From positions 1 to 10,978 of the forward strand of contig JAHWIB010000043.1 of the NCBI GenBank assembly GCA_019322815.1: DNA of 10,978 nucleotides. Reading direction: 5' to 3'. Each line of letters begins with the position of its first letter. The first letter of the stretch is position 1. A program made the translations under genes and the position numbers. Source of the stretch: Candidatus Woesearchaeota archaeon. Lineage in GTDB: Archaea > Nanobdellota > Nanobdellia > Woesearchaeales > WJKL01. Positions 5,746 through 10,978 of the stretch are shown here, one piece after another. A model generated the notes under the pieces. It saw nothing but the letters and a program-made list of their open reading frames with translations. It did no database searches and was not told the origin of the DNA.

Positions 5746-6300
5746 ATGCAATTAAAGACTGCAGAAACATTAGTTGAAGCATTAGGAAAGCATCCTGGAA
5801 TTATTACTCCTGATAAAGATTTATTTATTGATTTATTGATGCAGATAGATGTTCCTGAATCATCAAGATTTTATGAAAGGATTCCAGGTAATAAACAAGA
5901 ACTTACAGAATCAGATTGTTCTTATTCTCTTTCATTAAGAAGAGTTTTAAGAAACAGAAACTCAGAAAGAAATTATAGTCCTGGTATTGTGAAGCGTGCT
6001 CTTGATGCACTTGCCTCATGGAGAGGTATTTATTCCTCTGATGTTCTAACCAGAAGATTAAGGCAGGATAATGAAATAGTTGATTTAATGCAGGCATGTT
6101 TAGAAGATTTTTCATTATTAGCAAAATTTGAAACTTATGATTATAGTGATCCAAATAAATTAACTGTTACAACAAGGCCTGTTTTAGTTATTCCAGGCGC
6201 AGAAAATGATGAACAAGTAATGGAGTGGGAGGAAGCAAATACATTATACCAAAAAGGCAAAGAAACTCTTAAAAAAGTTAAATATGCAAAAATTTTATAA
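5746..6300 (+). CDS. Hypothetical protein, 184 residues
   Basis: No family is recognised. The product appears soluble and mostly helical. It opens with an amphipathic segment (MQLKTAETLVEALGKH). A middle region rich in Arg and Ser follows (YSLSLRRVLRNRNSERNYSPGIVKRALDALASWRGIYSSDVLTRRLR, about 60-105), which could bind nucleic acid. A beta-like stretch ends VTTRPVLVIPGAENDEQV and a charged helix closes the protein. No Cys cluster, signal peptide or membrane segment is present. The start is supported by the TATA box at 5716-5725, and there is no Shine-Dalgarno sequence. The TAA stop (6298-6300) lies inside the TATA box of the next gene. The upstream palindrome suggests dedicated regulation, which is unusual in this window. 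The two unknown genes 5746 and 6325 form a tandem pair with separate promoters. Confidence 0.7.
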   Translation: MQLKTAETLVEALGKHPGIITPDKDLFIDLLMQIDVPESSRFYERIPGNKQELTESDCSYSLSLRRVLRNRNSERNYSPGIVKRALDALASWRGIYSSDVLTRRLRQDNEIVDLMQACLEDFSLLAKFETYDYSDPNKLTVTTRPVLVIPGAENDEQVMEWEEANTLYQKGKETLKKVKYAKIL

Positions 6301-6302
6301 AA
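6293..6302 (+). promoter_or_regulatory. TATA box of the gene at 6325, overlapping a stop codon
   Basis: TTTTATAAAA is centred about 27 nt before the ATG at 6325. Its TAA is the stop codon of the preceding gene, repeating the arrangement at 4924-4933. Confidence 0.65.
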
Positions 6303-6324
6303 TACTTCTAAATTTTTTTTTACC

Positions 6325-6999
6325 ATGACTTTATTTCATAGAAGAAAGCCTTATGAGGAGATATTGAATAATCAGGTATTGTTAGCCCTGAAGGAGAGAA
6401 GTAAATATCCTGTTTGCAGGGATTATTTTGGATTAAAGGAAATCGAAACTAGAAGAGTTAAAGGACGTGACGTTTCTGCAGAAGAAATTGTATCAGTAAT
6501 TGATGAATTAGCGGAAAAAGGACATAGACTTGGAGAAGAAACAGGCAAACATTCTAATGTTGAAATTGAGAGAGTAGATGATAATATTTATCTAATAAAA
6601 CTTTCTTTGAAAACTCCGCAAAAAGAGCTTGAATCAAAAGGTATAGACACATTATGGTGGAAGCCTGTTTATTCTAAAATTGTTGAGCAGATTTGTTCTG
6701 AAGGGGAAGCTGAAAATTTAGATGATGTTATTAAAGCAGAAGTTGAACTTGAACAAGCTGTTCATAGGAGAGCATTTGATAAAGATATTCTTTATAATGC
6801 TCAATTTGATAGAGATCATATTAGAAAATATGCTTTGGAAAATGGAATGGATCCAGATAAAGTAGAAAAAGTTTTTGAGTTCTTAGCTGCAAAGAATCAA
6901 TATATCCAGGATCTGGATGGCTCTGCTAAAAAGCCAGGATCTAGGACTGCTGGAAAAGCAAAAGCTTATAATGGTGGCTGGCAAGTAAAAACTAAATAG
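6325..6999 (+). CDS. Hypothetical protein, 224 residues
   Basis: I do not recognise this protein. It begins MTLFHRRKPYEEILNNQVLLALKERSKYPVCRDYFGLKEIETRRV, a basic helix then a compact charged region. It continues with helices separated by a likely beta-hairpin (NVEIERVDDNIYLIKLSLKTP, about 79-99). A long Glu-rich helical stretch at about 115-195 includes DRDHIRKYALENGMDPDKVEKVFEFLAAK, which has the look of a small helix-turn-helix or three-helix unit. The last 25 residues are a basic Lys/Gly/Ser tail. No signal peptide or membrane segment is seen. The TATA box at 6293-6302 and the absence of a Shine-Dalgarno sequence support a leaderless start. Winged-helix or RNA-binding roles are guesses only. 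Confidence 0.7.
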   Translation: MTLFHRRKPYEEILNNQVLLALKERSKYPVCRDYFGLKEIETRRVKGRDVSAEEIVSVIDELAEKGHRLGEETGKHSNVEIERVDDNIYLIKLSLKTPQKELESKGIDTLWWKPVYSKIVEQICSEGEAENLDDVIKAEVELEQAVHRRAFDKDILYNAQFDRDHIRKYALENGMDPDKVEKVFEFLAAKNQYIQDLDGSAKKPGSRTAGKAKAYNGGWQVKTK

Positions 7000-7002
7000 G
7001 AA

Positions 7003-7012
7003 TCTTTAAAAA
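7003..7012 (+). promoter_or_regulatory. TATA-like element for tRNA-Glu
   Basis: The element TCTTTAAAAA is about 30 nt upstream of the mature tRNA 5' end at 7038, compatible with initiation a few nt before the tRNA. The stronger-looking AT run at 7016-7028 is too close to serve that start. Confidence 0.4.
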
Positions 7013-7037
7013 CAAATTATATATATTCATTCTTACT

Positions 7038-7173
7038 GCCCTTGTAGTGTAGTCCGGCTAATCATTTGGCCTTCTCGAGGCTAAGACCTGGGTTCGAAAG
7101 TGGTCCTAAAAAATTCAAAAAAGCGCTATGCGCAACGAACTTTTGATATCACTCGAAAGTCCCGGCAAGGGCA
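7038..7173 (+). tRNA. tRNA-Glu(CTC) with a T-loop intron
   Basis: The acceptor arms GCCCTTG (7038-7044) and CAAGGGC (7166-7172) pair fully; the discriminator is A7173 and CCA is not encoded. The anticodon stem TGGCC/GGCTA encloses TTCTCGA, with anticodon CTC at 7074-7076, which reads GAG. The D-arm (GTGTAGTCCGGCTAATCAT) is characteristic of archaeal tRNA-Glu. The T-stem CTGGG (7088-7092) pairs with CCCGG (7161-7165), but 68 nt separate the arms. Removing 7099-7159 leaves the canonical T-loop TTCGAAT and a 75-nt tRNA. The gene is convergent with the minus-strand operon ending at 7213. A tRNA-Glu gene is often taken for broken when such an intron is not recognised. Confidence 0.92.
7099..7159 (+). 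other. 61-nt intron in the T-loop of tRNA-Glu (between nt 59 and 60)
   Basis: The junctions form a bulge-helix-bulge. The T-stem is the outer helix. AGT (7158-7160) is the 3' bulge, cut after AG. TTCG (7093-7096) pairs with CGAA (7154-7157) as the 4-bp central helix. AAA (7097-7099) is the 5' bulge, cut after AA. GTGGT (7100-7104) with ATCAC (7148-7152) is the inner helix. Inside, TCAAAA (7115-7120) pairs with TTTTGA (7141-7146), and GCGC-TAT-GCGC (7123-7133) forms an apical hairpin. Confidence 0.85.
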
Positions 7174-7192
7174 TGATTTATTTTATAGTGGG

Positions 7193-7208
7193 GTTATATT
7201 AAAATAAC
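7193..7208. terminator. Weak dyad between tRNA-Glu and the convergent operon
   Basis: GTTAT (7193-7197) and ATAAC (7204-7208) form a 5-bp stem around ATTAAA in the 39-nt gap between the tRNA and the minus-strand stop at 7213. A T-rich run at 7177-7186 may end the tRNA transcript. The support is weak. Confidence 0.25.
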
Positions 7209-7212
7209 TCGC

Positions 7213-8676
7213 CTAAACTTTTTTGACAATGCCTTTATTAGCATCTACTTCTATTATATCACCATCTTTAAAGACTTTAGTAGCATTTTTTGTCCCTATT
7301 ATGCATGGAATATTCATTTCTCTAGCAACAATTGCTGCATGGCATAACATTCCACCTTCATTTGTAACTAAAGCAGCTGCCTTTTCAAGAAAAGGCACTG
7401 AAGTTGGATTTGTATTGAATGATACAATTATGTCACCATTTTCAACTTTATCATAATCTTTTCTTAGTATAATTATCTTTGCTTTTCCTCTCACAACTCC
7501 TTTAAAGATTGGTTGCCCTTCTACTTGATTAAGTTTGGAAAGTGATTTATCTTTCTCAAGCTCTTTTTGCTCAATGATTTTAGCATTTTCATTTATATAT
7601 ACCTTATCTCCTTTTGGGTCGCAGTATAAAATATAGTTTTTCATACGATCCTGCAGTTCTTCTTTATTAGCTATCTTCATTGAATGGATCTCATCTATTA
7701 AAGATTCAATGATTTCATCATAGGTTAAACCATATCTTTTTGCGAGTTCAGTATAAACCGGCTTAAAATAATTAAAAGCCAGCAATATCTTTTCATCTGC
7801 ATAAAATGCAAGCCACGCAAAATGCTTTGATATATTTATTAATTGTTTTAGTTCTTCATCTAATTCTTTTGATAGTTTTTCTGCTTTGATATTTTTTGAA
7901 TCTTCAATTTCAATCTTTTTTATTTCATCTTTATAATTTCCCATAAATGACTTTATTTTTTCAATTACATCTGATTCATCAAGCCAATTAACACTCATAT
8001 AATAGCCGTCCAGAAAACCATATTTATTTTTGTGATTAATTATATCTTTTTTCAAGCAAGCCGGTAATTTGCTCATTATCTTGTTATCTTCTTTTTTAAA
8101 CAATTCTCTTAAAGAATTATTTTTATCAATGATAGCGCATATCCTTAAAATATCTTTTTTAGCTTCCTTTATCAGAGTGCTTGATTTAGGGGATGTTGAA
8201 TAGCTTATCAATATTTTTTTATTTGATTTTATTTTACTTGCTATCAGTTCTGGAAGATAATCAGATATTGCAAAATATGTTTGGATATGACCACATTTTT
8301 TTAGCAATATTCTATGAAAATCTTTTATTATATTGATTATCTCATCATTGCTGTACCTGCTTAAATCCTTTTTATGATATTTTTCAGCAAATTTAATCAT
8401 CTCATTGACATAATCTAATTGTCTACTTGAAAGATTAATAATTTTATCTCCTTTATGTAATAGTTTCCTAACTTCTTCCTTATACTTATTCCATTCTTTT
8501 ATTGGCACTGAAGAACCATTAAACATTCTCCTATACGCTGAAAAAGAGACGTTAATTCCAAGTTCTTTAGCGTGAACACCCTCCACAAAAGCTTTACCAA
8601 TAAAATTTATCATAAGTAAAGGGATATGATCCCTTCTTGCAAATTCAAAATAATCTTTTCTTTTTGTAGCTTTCAT
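7213..8676 (-). CDS. PEP-synthase-like protein with phosphohistidine mobile domain, no ATP-grasp
   Basis: With the start at 8676 the protein has 487 residues. Residues about 387-487 are a PEP-utilising enzyme mobile domain: GQPIFKGVVRGKAKIII, NTNPTSVPFLEKAAALVTNEGGMLCHAAIVAREMNIPCIIGT. His446 in GGMLCHAAIVARE is the expected phosphohistidine. Residues about 105-335 resemble the helical linker found in rifampin-phosphotransferase and PEP-synthase-like proteins (LSRYSNDEIINIIKDFHRIL, HKNKYGFLDGYYMSVNWLDESD, YGLTYDEIIESLIDEI). The N-terminal ATP-grasp domain (PPDK_N) that normally phosphorylates the His is absent, so the phosphoryl donor is unknown. The first about 100 residues are unassigned. 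ATG 8676 is chosen because GGAGG lies 9 nt upstream at 8686-8690 and the upstream stop is 1 nt away. An earlier ATG at 8745 would overlap the upstream gene by 68 bp. It is co-transcribed with a histidine-phosphatase-like gene. Confidence 0.85.
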   Translation of the reverse strand: MKATKRKDYFEFARRDHIPLLMINFIGKAFVEGVHAKELGINVSFSAYRRMFNGSSVPIKEWNKYKEEVRKLLHKGDKIINLSSRQLDYVNEMIKFAEKYHKKDLSRYSNDEIINIIKDFHRILLKKCGHIQTYFAISDYLPELIASKIKSNKKILISYSTSPKSSTLIKEAKKDILRICAIIDKNNSLRELFKKEDNKIMSKLPACLKKDIINHKNKYGFLDGYYMSVNWLDESDVIEKIKSFMGNYKDEIKKIEIEDSKNIKAEKLSKELDEELKQLINISKHFAWLAFYADEKILLAFNYFKPVYTELAKRYGLTYDEIIESLIDEIHSMKIANKEELQDRMKNYILYCDPKGDKVYINENAKIIEQKELEKDKSLSKLNQVEGQPIFKGVVRGKAKIIILRKDYDKVENGDIIVSFNTNPTSVPFLEKAAALVTNEGGMLCHAAIVAREMNIPCIIGTKNATKVFKDGDIIEVDANKGIVKKV

Positions 8677-8677
8677 T

Positions 8678-9457
8678 TTAGTATACCTCCTGTTTTGCCT
8701 GTTCAATGTTTCTTTTGTGTTTTTCATTATCATACATATCGGCAAGTTTTTTTATAGTTTCAACTTCCACCTCTAAAGGTCTGCTATCTTTATCTCCTAA
8801 TATAAGATAGACTTCTCTATTTCTTGTTACTAAATAACTGCATGAAATCCATCCTTTTTCAGTTCCGCCATTCTTAATCAAAAAATCATATATCCTATCA
8901 GCTGTCTCTCTATTTCGCAAATTATCAGCTAATTGAATAAGATGAGATCTTTCGCTAGGTCCATGACCTGATGTAATGATACACTCATTTTCATGCATTC
9001 TTTCTATCATATCATGTAGAAAAACAAAATATCCATTTCCAATATTTTGGACATCCTGATTGTAAGCCTGAACTTTTCTTCCATCTTTATGTTCTTTTGC
9101 GATGTAAGCTATCTTATCACCCTTGCCTCCATATCCAAGTTTTGCTCCATCAACAATCACAGCAGGTATTTCAAACTCTACTGCTGACAATTCAACTCTA
9201 TCTTTTATCTCTAAATCTTTACTTAATCCTTCTGCAATGCCGTCTAATGATCGTCTTGACCTTTCCATTCCAGAACCTACAGCTGTAATCTTAATATCTC
9301 CAGTTATATAGTGTTCAATAATATATTTTCCAAGTTGTTTAGCTTGATCATAACCTTCTGGAGTAATACCTCTTGTCAAATCAGTCTTACCTTGCTCCTT
9401 TTTACTTTCAACATGCCTTGTTACAATTATTTGTCCAACAACATTATTAATTGCCAT
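8678..9457 (-). CDS. Histidine phosphatase superfamily-like protein
   Basis: With the start at 9457 the protein has 259 residues. IIVTRHVESKKEQG places the catalytic-type RH at residues 14-15, a variant (RHV) of the usual RHG. LTRGITPEGYDQAKQLGKYI is the expected next helix, GSGMERSRRSLDGIA carries the phosphate-binding Arg pair (about 66-69), and IITSGHGPSERSH supplies the second His (about 165). These match the branch-1 histidine phosphatase / phosphoglycerate mutase fold, whose members cycle through a phosphohistidine. The substrate cannot be read from sequence. GAGGT at 9463-9467 lies 5 nt before ATG 9457 and decides this start. The alternative ATG at 9469 overlaps the stop of the preceding small gene as ATGA and would add MRLK. 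The stop is 1 nt from the next gene. The unit reads small protein, then phosphatase, then mobile-domain protein. Confidence 0.8.
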   Translation of the reverse strand: MAINNVVGQIIVTRHVESKKEQGKTDLTRGITPEGYDQAKQLGKYIIEHYITGDIKITAVGSGMERSRRSLDGIAEGLSKDLEIKDRVELSAVEFEIPAVIVDGAKLGYGGKGDKIAYIAKEHKDGRKVQAYNQDVQNIGNGYFVFLHDMIERMHENECIITSGHGPSERSHLIQLADNLRNRETADRIYDFLIKNGGTEKGWISCSYLVTRNREVYLILGDKDSRPLEVEVETIKKLADMYDNEKHKRNIEQAKQEVY

Positions 9458-9465
9458 TTTCAACC

Positions 9466-9585
9466 TCATATATGAACTTCTATTGCAGCAAGTTCATTTT
9501 CTATTCTTTGTTCTTCGTTTAATTCTACTGGGTTTCTTTCAACCCTCCTTAAGCATTGTTCGACAAATTGTATTGCGTTTGGCAT
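9466..9585 (-). CDS. Small protein, 39 residues, first gene of the minus-strand operon
   Basis: A frame of 39 codons begins MPNAIQFVEQCLRRVERN and ends LAAIEVHI. It is preceded by a strong Shine-Dalgarno sequence, GAGGTGG at 9591-9597, 5 nt from the ATG, one of the best ribosome sites in the window. Its TGA stop overlaps the ATG at 9469 (ATGA), the first possible start of the histidine-phosphatase gene, a typical sign of translational coupling. The product is predicted helical and charged, with one Cys and no membrane segment. I recognise no family. It may be a partner subunit of the downstream proteins or a leader peptide that couples their translation. Confidence 0.6.
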   Translation of the reverse strand: MPNAIQFVEQCLRRVERNPVELNEEQRIENELAAIEVHI

Positions 9586-9590
9586 TTTAA

Positions 9591-9597
9591 CCACCTC
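9591..9597 (-). promoter_or_regulatory. Shine-Dalgarno GAGGTGG for the 39-residue gene
   Basis: On the minus strand AAAGAGGTGG ends 5 nt before the ATG at 9585, strong evidence that the small frame is translated. The matching site for the mobile-domain gene is GGAGG at 8686-8690. Confidence 0.7.
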
Positions 9598-9628
9598 TTT
9601 TTATTATATATAAGTAATAACAATCTAT

Positions 9629-9638
9629 AATATATTAA
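9629..9638 (-). promoter_or_regulatory. Candidate TATA box for the minus-strand operon
   Basis: On the minus strand TTTAATATATTA covers about 9629-9640. Initiation about 26 nt away would fall near 9607 and keep the Shine-Dalgarno sequence in a leader of about 22 nt. Another TATA-like run at 9603-9612 is too near the start codon to keep the ribosome site. Confidence 0.4.
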
Positions 9639-9671
9639 AATTATTATTGTATTTTTTCATAAAACACAATA

Positions 9672-9681
9672 TTTATATACT
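9672..9681 (+). promoter_or_regulatory. TATA box of the Lrp-like gene
   Basis: TTTATATACT is centred about 26 nt before the ATG at 9703, predicting a leaderless message. No Shine-Dalgarno sequence is present. Confidence 0.6.
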
Positions 9682-9696
9682 AATTATGTTATTAGT
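9679..9696. promoter_or_regulatory. Dyad ACTAAT-N6-ATTAGT, possible autoregulatory operator
   Basis: ACTAAT (9679-9684) and ATTAGT (9691-9696) are exact inverted repeats with a 6-nt spacer. They lie between the TATA box and the start codon of a regulator gene. Many archaeal Lrp-family proteins repress their own promoters from such a position, so autorepression is a reasonable inference. In AT-rich DNA a 6-bp dyad can also arise by chance. Confidence 0.4.
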
Positions 9697-9702
9697 TATA
9701 AT

Positions 9703-10695
9703 ATGGACTTAGATGTCAAAGACAGGAGAATATTAGCAGAACTAGATCTGAATGCCAGATCAACATTTCAGGAGATAGGAAAAAGAGTAAGATTATCAAA
9801 AGAGACAGTTATATACAGAATAAAAAATCTAGAAAAAAAAGGAATAATCCAAAGATATACTACTTTAGTAAATTTCTCAAAACTAGGATATACTGGTTAT
9901 GCTGTATTTAGCAGATTCCAGAATGTTAATGATGATTTGAAAAAAGAGATAATTGATTATCTAACCAATATTCCAGAGCTTTATTGGATTGCTTTGGTAG
10001 GAGGAAAATTTGATATTGTATTTGGAATAATGGCAAAAAGTGTTTTCCAGTTCAATAAAATATACTATAAGATTATTACAAAGTATGGAAACTATTTGGT
10101 TGATAACATAATCATAATAAGAACAGAATTAAGGCAGCATAAAAGAGATTATTTGATCCAGAAAAAACCAGAATCATTTAAGCCGCCTTTATTTGGAAAA
10201 GAGCCGGAAATCGTAACATTAGATGAATTAGATTCTAATATATTATCTTTATTATCTAACAAAGCAAGAATCAATGTTGTAGATCTAGCTAAGATTCTTA
10301 ATAAGCCGGCAAGTACAATAGCTCTGAGAATAAAACAGATGCAGAAAAAAGAGATAATACAAGGATATACAACTTATATCAAAGCGCAAAAATACGGAAT
10401 GCAGAGTTATAGATTATTAATTAATCTGCAAAATATGGATGAAAAAGTAAGAAATAACCTTTTTTCTTATGTTAATTCAAATCCAAATATGTTATTGGCA
10501 ATCGAGACAGTAGGAGAATGGAATTTTGAGATCACATTGGAAGTAGAGAGCCATGAAAAACTGCAAGAGGAAATCTCAAAATTAAGAAATATCTTTAAAG
10601 ACATAATAAAAAATATTGAATTCTTGATAATGTTTGAAGATGATTTAGTTTATGATCCTTATCCTTTAAAGAAATTGGAAAGAATTAATCTATAG
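9703..10695 (+). CDS. Tandem-duplicated Lrp/AsnC-family transcription regulator
   Basis: The 330-residue protein contains two complete Lrp-type halves. HTH 1 covers about residues 2-60 (LDVKDRRILAELDLNARSTFQEIGKRVRLSKETVIYRIKNLEKKGIIQ) and an effector-type alpha/beta (RAM-like) domain about 65-145. HTH 2 covers about 172-232 (LDELDSNILSLLSNKARINVVDLAKILNKPASTIALRIKQMQKKEIIQ) and a second RAM-like domain about 236-315. Single-unit Lrp proteins are about 150 residues, so this is a fused duplication that may act as a pseudo-dimer. Both recognition helices look intact. The conserved Gly of the RAM turn appears as VGGKFDI in half 1 and VGEWNFEI in half 2. It is divergent from the minus-strand phosphatase operon across 117 bp, so control of that operon and of itself is plausible. 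Its end overlaps the convergent radical SAM gene by 11 bp. Confidence 0.92.
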   Translation: MDLDVKDRRILAELDLNARSTFQEIGKRVRLSKETVIYRIKNLEKKGIIQRYTTLVNFSKLGYTGYAVFSRFQNVNDDLKKEIIDYLTNIPELYWIALVGGKFDIVFGIMAKSVFQFNKIYYKIITKYGNYLVDNIIIIRTELRQHKRDYLIQKKPESFKPPLFGKEPEIVTLDELDSNILSLLSNKARINVVDLAKILNKPASTIALRIKQMQKKEIIQGYTTYIKAQKYGMQSYRLLINLQNMDEKVRNNLFSYVNSNPNMLLAIETVGEWNFEITLEVESHEKLQEEISKLRNIFKDIIKNIEFLIMFEDDLVYDPYPLKKLERINL

Positions 10696-10978
10696 GTCTA
10701 ATATAATCTCTTAAAATAATATTATCTTGCTTGATCCCTAAAGAAAGAGCAAATTGTCTAAATTCATCTTCAGTTCTTTTTACTGCTTCAAATCCAACAA
10801 TAAAACTCACATAAGTATCAATATCTGAATTTGCACATTCTTTTATGAAACCTATTAGATTTGGAAAAGCATTATTTACCTTTGGTCTGCATAATAGGTT
10901 ATATTCTTCTTCATTGACTGCATTAAGTGAGATTCTGATTTCATCAAGCCCTGATTTTTCTAATATCTCTGTTGGATT
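10685..10978 (-). CDS. Radical SAM protein, TatD-associated type, C-terminal part (cut by window edge)
   Basis: The reverse strand is open from the window edge to a TAA at 10685-10687, giving 97 residues that lack the N-terminus. The visible part reads LDEIRISLNAVNEEEYNLLCRPKV, then FPNLIGFIKECANSDIDTYVSFIVGFE and ends LGIKQDNIILRDYIRPID. The segment ISLNA...YNLLCRPK...F..LI.FIKE resembles the second half of the radical SAM barrel in the family encoded next to TatD nucleases (SVSLNAP...YN.LCRPK). The CxxxCxxC cluster lies beyond the window, so chemistry cannot be checked here. The gene is convergent with the Lrp-like gene and their ends overlap by 11 bp. A MoaA-like radical SAM of another subfamily is the main alternative. 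Confidence 0.65.
   Translation of the reverse strand, partial: NPTEILEKSGLDEIRISLNAVNEEEYNLLCRPKVNNAFPNLIGFIKECANSDIDTYVSFIVGFEAVKRTEDEFRQFALSLGIKQDNIILRDYIRPID

Noticed and set aside
4958..7173. tRNA-Ser and tRNA-Glu as broken or pseudogenes because of the overlong T-arms
   Set aside because: Acceptor, anticodon and T stems are all intact, and the insertions sit in bulge-helix-bulge folds that restore perfect T-loops on removal.
8674..8745. Earlier ATG at 8745 for the mobile-domain protein
   Set aside because: It would overlap the phosphatase gene by 68 bp and has no ribosome site, whereas ATG 8676 has GGAGG 9 nt upstream.
1..10978. CRISPR array, insertion sequence, toxin-antitoxin or phage module
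   Set aside because: No direct-repeat array, transposase motif, flanking target duplication or recognisable defence gene was seen on either strand.

Overview
The window is AT-rich, gene-dense archaeal DNA. The archaeal assignment rests on an aEF1A gene followed by an archaeal-type S10 gene, TATA boxes about 26 nt upstream of several start codons (leaderless pattern), tRNA genes without an encoded CCA and with bulge-helix-bulge introns, a DUF5667-type secreted protein and Lrp-type regulators. The compact layout and the large share of unrecognised small proteins suggest a DPANN archaeon, perhaps Woesearchaeota/Pacearchaeota-like. That lineage call is inference.

Layout. 95-1408: an orphan 390-residue protein and a probable 44-residue protein. 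1450-2547: a secreted, very acidic repeat protein with a DUF5667-like domain. 2548-2815: non-coding, with an oligo-T terminator and the aEF1A promoter. 2816-4931: aEF1A, a leader with a hairpin, S10, and an unknown gene overlapping or abutting the S10 stop. 4958-5071: tRNA-Ser(GGA). 5135-5611: a short VIT/CCC1-like membrane protein. 5612-5745: a cluster of three dyads. 5746-6999: two unknown genes. 7038-7173: tRNA-Glu(CTC). 7213-9585, minus strand: an apparent three-gene operon of a 39-residue protein, a histidine-phosphatase-like protein, and a PEP-synthase-like protein that keeps the phosphohistidine mobile domain but lacks ATP-grasp. 9586-9702: divergent promoter region. 9703-10695: a tandem-duplicated Lrp/AsnC regulator. 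10685-10978, minus strand: the C-terminal part of a radical SAM protein resembling the TatD-associated family, cut by the window edge.

The strongest observation is that both tRNA genes carry an intron at the same unusual place, the T-loop between nucleotides 59 and 60 (30 nt and 61 nt). Each has a 3-nt bulge / 4-bp helix / 3-nt bulge that predicts exact splice sites and restores normal T-loops (TTCAAAT and TTCGAAT). Other notable points are two TATA boxes that share bases with the stop codon of the preceding gene, a nested dyad cluster ahead of the gene at 5746, and the phosphohistidine-themed minus-strand operon. No CRISPR array, insertion sequence or known defence system was seen. There is no stretch over 300 bases without a gene; the longest is 268 bases.
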